From NCBI RefSeq assembly GCF_034702125.1, contig NC_085866.1:18179315-18243314 (forward strand): 64,000 nt of DNA, read 5' to 3'. This DNA comes from Engraulis encrasicolus. Lineage: Eukaryota; Chordata; Actinopteri; Clupeiformes; Engraulidae. The notes under the pieces were generated by a model that was not told where the DNA came from, did no database searches, and was given only the letters and a program-made list of their open reading frames with translations. The position numbers and the translations under genes were made by a program. Positions 59,295 to 64,000 of the stretch are shown piece after piece. The first letter of the stretch is position 1. Each line of letters starts with the position of its first letter.

Positions 59295-60491
59295 CAGAGG
59301 CGATTCCTCCTTGAGTACAAGGGAGGCGCCGCCTCCTGTCCAAAATCACGGAGAATAGTATGTAAACTAATGCTTTACACGACTTAATAACATTGCTATT
59401 TCAGACCCAGCTCCATAGAAAATGCATGTGCTCAACTTAGAGATGAAACCAATCTGTAATACGATCCCGAGGCTCGCACAAGTTTTTTTCCGCTCAAGAC
59501 AACGCAAGCGAGTCGAGTCTCAATGGACTTCAATGGCATGTGGGATTGTATGCTTTTTCAATGGAAAAATGCTAAACGGTCATTGGCTATTGCCGTGAAA
59601 TATTTTTGATTTTGAGACTGAGCCTCACTGGGAGTGAATGGAGAAGAGAGAGGAGGGGGGAGGGACCGGAGACTGGAGCTCCGACTTGTGATTGGGTGAA
59701 CCCCGTGTCAGTAGGCTACAGTAGTTGATTTCATTTCGAAATGCGGATATGTTATTAATTTGACTGAGAAGTTTCGTTGTGGTAACCAGTGGGGAAGCTA
59801 TTCATTGCGGTGTACTCCAGTTTTGTGTACATATTCTTGTAAACCTAGTGTTGCGAATAAAGTCTTAATAGTGGCACGTCCTTATCCTTTTTAATCTCCC
59901 AATTCAAAAGTTGAAGTTGCCTACTTTTCGTTAGGGCTAGCTTGCAAGAAAGCTAGAGAGCTATGCAAAATGCCAAGCATTGTGGATTAAATTCTGGCGA
60001 ATTCCAGTCGTCCTTATGAGGAGAAAATGAATATCAAGGAGCAGAGCAGAGCACTGCCTAATATTGACTTGGTGAAAAAGGTAGGGAAGAACAACCGTTT
60101 CTTTTGAGCTTTCGTGGTGTGGTGTCTGACCAACTGGTTAACTGCCAAGTCCCGTGAGTGGCGAGTCCTTGTTTCCTACTGTGTTGGCAATGTCTGGTAA
60201 ATAATAGTAAAAGATTTTGCGACCTCTAGTGGTAAGTTAAGCCGTGCACCCAGTAATGAACAAAGACAACGAAGGCAAACTCAATCACATCATTATGTGG
60301 CGGAGGTAGGCCTAATGATAATAATAATAATAATAATTAAAAAAAAAAAAATGTCCTTATGAATAGGCTACAAGGGGGATAATGATTAATGATTAACACA
60401 TTTGTTTCAACAAGAGTCCTTTAGTGTGTGAGGCCATATGTGGCTCAGGACCAATGTAAGATGTGTGTCAAAATTGACCCCCCCTAGCCCC

Positions 60492-60523
<32 letters not shown>

Positions 60524-60595
60524 TTTTTTTTTTGCATTCTGGACATATTGTAATTGAACAGCCTCCCCTGTTTGACAGACTACCAGCCGCCACTG
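59295..60595. mobile_element. hAT-type element, 1.3 kb, possible transposase remnant
   Basis: An exact 8-bp duplication ATGCAATG flanks it (59287-59294, 60596-60603). The ends are imperfect inverted repeats (CAGAGGCGATT and GCCGCCACTG). A short coding-like stretch near 60020-60100 (KMNIKEQSRALPNID) resembles the N-terminal part of hAT transposases; this is weak. It contains a C32T10 homopolymer pair (60492-60533). Confidence 0.8.
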
Positions 60596-60606
60596 ATGCA
60601 ATGTGA

Positions 60607-60810
60607 CTAGCCTACATGTTCTCCTTTAATGTAAGTCGTTGTAATGTATTTGCTATTTGTCCCCGTTATCTCTTCACCTTTTGCTTGGGCATCTTTCCCC
60701 ACAGTAGGACTCTGCTGGGATGTGATTACCACATCAGTGATGTCCTCATGGATTTCTTTCAGCCTCTTCATAATGCTGCAGCAGCAGAATGAGCAAATCC
60801 ACATGGTTTC
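60607..60810 (-). CDS. Candidate terminal exon of an unidentified gene
   Basis: On the minus strand a good acceptor (TTTTTGCCTGCAG) precedes a 67-codon open frame in phase 0 that ends in TAG. It starts ETMWICSFCCCSIMKRLKE and continues with a hydrophilic tail (T, K, E and Q-rich). A CCC cluster followed by basic residues resembles the cytoplasmic edge of a membrane protein, but I do not recognise the family. The frame stops four bases before the target duplication of the hAT-type element at 59295-60595. It may be a real last exon, a pseudo-exon or chance; no partner exon was found up to 64000. Confidence 0.3.
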   Translation of the reverse strand, partial: ETMWICSFCCCSIMKRLKEIHEDITDVVITSQQSPTVGKDAQAKGEEITGTNSKYITTTYIKGEHVG

Positions 60811-61227
60811 CTGCAGGCAAAAAGAACACATGAATAATTATAAACTGTAGCTCTCAATTAAATAAGACTCTGGAGTGCTGGGGTGAGTTTCTCAAAAGAG
60901 AAGTTGTTAGCCTGTTAGCAACTTCAGTAGTTGCCAATGGGAAAATGCATTGAAAACAACAAAGTAGCTAATGTAGTAAGCAACTTTGGTTTTGAGAAAT
61001 TCACCCCTGGTGTGGTGTGCATTGGCACTGCCCTCACGGTTCGATTCGATTTCTATTCCGGAGGCAGGCAATGACTCAATTCAATTCAAATCAATTCAGT
61101 CTGATTCTGTGACGCATTGCAATGCATTACATTTCTACTGAAAGCAATGCTGCATCGATTATGACATTTGTCGAATCGATTATTGAATTGTCCTGCCCCG
61201 CATTGCGATGCATTGCCGAATCCAACG

Positions 61228-61491
61228 CAGTCTGACCCCAAGTAGTCAATTTCTGACTACCTTGGACCAGACTGCAATTTTTGACGTCTTGGGTATTCCT
61301 TCCACGTCACATTATGACTATGTGGCCTAACCCTAAACCTATTCCTAAACCTAACCTCAATGACGTTATGCTGCCACAAGGGGGCGCCTTTGAGGACATA
61401 GTCAAAATGTGACGTGGAAGGAATACCCAAGACGTCAAAAATTGCAGTCTGGTCAAAGGTACTCAGATATTGACTACTTGGGGTGAGACTG
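61228..61491. mobile_element. Foldback MITE, 264 bp
   Basis: Left arm 61228-61322 and right arm 61396-61491 are near-perfect inverted copies (GACGTCTTGGGTATTCCTTC and its complement), around a CCTAAACCTA-type spacer. Confidence 0.85.
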
Positions 61492-63574
61492 TGTAGCCGA
61501 ATCAATTGACACCACTACTCTGGACTGCAGTACAGTAGACAGGGGCAGGGGCAGTAATGTGTACATGTGTGTTGTGATGGGGCGCAAGACGGTTGGCATT
61601 TATGTGTGCAGTGGAGGGTGGGGGTTAGTATTTGCCTGGTTACCACCAGACCTAATCACAAGTGAGATAAGGTCTGGAGACCTGCCTCCTGTAAATCCCC
61701 TAGGGGATGTGTGACTTACAATTGATGACGGCTGTTTATTTGGCGTTGCAAATGTGTATCATTCGGCATACGTAGCCCATAGCCAATTGTGTCAGTTGTA
61801 TCAATTCAAACAAACTGCAGTCATCGCCCTTCCATGCCTACCTGCTCTCTGATTGGAGACTACTGTATGATCGGGGAGCCTCGATGAGGGATAAATTCCA
61901 TGCTGTCTTTCAGCTAGGAATGATTGTGCAAAGCAGCATGGGATTTCCCAGGCTAGGTTAGTGTTGTATAGGACAAATGTGATTTAGGGATTTAGCGTGT
62001 CAGTCCAGTGTATATTGTGAGCAGTGTTACGTTTTGGTCTCTGTTATTTGTCTGATTTCCAGTTGCTTCAGCTTACTTCAGATTGGGTGACTAGGTAGCA
62101 TACATGCTCTCTCTAATGCACCCTAATCATTTATTTTAAAATTTGCAACTATGAGGGCAAAAAAATAGTTCTCATGATATGTTGGGAAAAACTTGTCCTG
62201 CTGTGATATCATTAGCCTGACAGGCCAGACTATTCATTTAGATTTACTTCGTAATTCACGAATGGTCTGATTACGCTTCTCTGGGAAGGGCTTTTAGATG
62301 TCTATACAGCCGGTATTACCGGCCAATACGCGAGCGCATTTGGGAGCATAATAACATACTTCATGAACTTCAACTGTCAGCGATTGGTCAACACTCATTT
62401 CAAATCAGAGCTGAGCTCACTCCTCCCACCCAAGTGCTCCAGGGCATCGAGGATCCATTCCAGAAAATGAATTACAAAGTAATTCATATGTGGTCTGGTA
62501 AAAGCTATCATAGGCCTATATGTCAAAATGTAATGTTTCCAAAGCTTTTTACTCACTGCACTTTTGAGCAACACCCTCAGTGATGACTGAAAAGGCATTT
62601 GCTTTGCCAAAGAAGTGCATGGGACACAAAAATGTACAACAAAATGTACTTCATGAAAATAATTATTAATTTAGTAAAAAACACATACGGCAACAAGCAT
62701 TCTCATTCCATAACATCTAATTTGTGATCATATTCGTAATAGAGATGTTAAAATAATGGTGTCATGAGATTTTCGAATGCATATGAGGCTGCGGTCTAAC
62801 TCTAAGCAACAACATTGTCTATTTAAGCTTCAGAATGCGAGAAAGATCAAGGAGATGCTTTTTTGTCTTGCACTAACTACAGTATATTTGATGTAATTGG
62901 TGATGTCCATTCCCTTGCGCTTTTTATAATCCTTTGCAGGTTAGAGGTGGATTAGTGGGCTCTAGGATAATAAGATAAGGTGTTTTTTACATTCCTAGCT
63001 ACCCATTAAAATGCCAGATTTGCCTCTCCTCATTTACTCATTTTCAGTCTAATGCCTTTTCTCACATTAGTTTAAAAAGATCAACTGTTAAAGGTAGAAT
63101 TGTGGTCATTCTAATCTAATATATTTGTGGAATTTAGTGAATTTCTTTGCACAGTCTTCAAGCTTTACACTGTGTGTGTGCGTGCGTGTGAACAGTATTC
63201 ATTCCCATATTGTATCTCTATCTCCTGAGAAGATGGCATCAGTACTTCTGAAAGCTTATGAAAAATGGGAGGTCCATTGCACACTTTGTAGAACATTTTA
63301 TATAATGCCCCTAGGCTACAGGTTGCTGTGCCCCGCTGCTCCCTAGGATGCCCCTAGGCGGCAGCTATAAATAGCCTGTGCATTAATCCGGACTCTGAAG
63401 ACAGTGGAGAATGGCTGTGCTCCCCTGAAATGGAAAGGTTTCTTTTACGTGTACATGAGTGTATTTAGTACGAGGCACCATGGATCAGTGTGTGTATCAG
63501 AACACCTGAGGGACTCATGTTACTTGATGCTGATGAGTTACAGAGTTACGTAGGGCAGTTGGGCATCAGCTAAT
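61492..63574. other. Right part, no gene found
   Basis: AT-rich sequence with no frame longer than about 70 codons that looks coding, and no clear repeat boundaries. Confidence 0.5.
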
Positions 63575-63988
63575 GTCACAACACTAAAACCCATTACAAC
63601 ATTATACAAACAAGCACTAAAAATTCTAGACAGAAAGCCTAGAACATATCATCATTGTCATATTTTTAAAAACATAGATTATTGGACTGGGATAACTATA
63701 ATGACTCAGTTTTAATCTACAATATCTTCCATGGCCTGGCTCCTCCTCCTCTACAGACATTTATCATAAAAAGCATAAACAGGGCTACCAGAGCCAGTTC
63801 CAGGGGTGATTGCTCTGTCCCATTTAGAAAGAGTCAGGCTTTTAGTCAGGCTGTTTTCTCTTACAGAGCTTGTCACACCTGGAACACAATTCCCAGTAAA
63901 ATTAGAGAACTGCCAACATTAAACTCTTTCAATAAACAGATAAAATTATGGCTACTGAATTATCAATGCTGTCAAAATAATCTTAAAT
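63575..63988 (+). pseudogene. Non-LTR retrotransposon RT C-terminal fragment, frameshifted
   Basis: The first part reads LKPITTLYKQALKILDRKPR. After a frame change near 63680 it continues with IYNIFHGLAPPPL, AFSYRACHTWNTIPSKIREL and FNKQIKLWLL. This is a LINE ORF2 tail, 5'-truncated and non-functional. Confidence 0.8.
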
Positions 63989-64000
63989 AGTTAGTACTGG

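Overview
The window looks like nuclear DNA of a ray-finned (teleost) fish. It has large introns with canonical GT-AG splice sites, and very dense dinucleotide microsatellites. It is crowded with fish-type MITEs (hAT, piggyBac-like and Tc1-like), carries LINE tails and a tRNA-derived SINE, and holds one nearly complete Ty3/Gypsy LTR retrotransposon. I saw no prokaryotic features, CRISPR array, rRNA gene or functional tRNA gene.

Three protein-coding genes can be assembled exon by exon with consistent splice phases. (1) samd10, minus strand, three coding exons at 12671-12683, 10559-10737 and 3617-3785. The window edge cuts off the 3' end, so the last SAM-domain exon is not visible. (2) An emilin3-like extracellular-matrix gene, plus strand, complete in four coding exons (26060-30647, 1028 codons), with signal peptide, EMI domain, two heptapeptide repeat tracts and a long coiled-coil exon, and no C1q domain. 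(3) A neuropsin-related non-visual opsin, minus strand, complete in five coding exons (58351 down to 35928, 412 codons), with the retinal-binding lysine and NPxxY but no DRY motif. A possible orphan terminal exon lies at 60607-60810 on the minus strand. samd10 and emilin3 are divergent, with about 13 kb between their start codons. emilin3 and the opsin are convergent, with about 5 kb between their stop codons.

The rest is mobile-element territory. The 15-kb third opsin intron holds a hAT-type MITE (8-bp target duplication) interrupted by a roughly 8.2-kb Gypsy element (44697-52890). That element has 4-bp target duplications, 1.5-kb LTRs, a serine-tRNA primer binding site, and gag-pol broken by many frame changes. 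The second opsin intron contains a tandem duplication whose two copies received different transposons, and one copy preserves the empty site. Several other hAT-type elements are bounded by matching 8-bp duplications. Many splice sites abut or lie inside microsatellites.

The most informative findings are: the VCC replacement of DRY in the opsin; the in-frame heptad repeats in emilin3; the nested hAT/Gypsy insertion with near-identical LTRs but a wrecked reading frame; the empty-site tandem duplication; the 130-bp near-perfect hairpin in samd10 intron 1; and the long foldback elements. I found no clearly new gene system. All calls come from reading the sequence; no database search was run.
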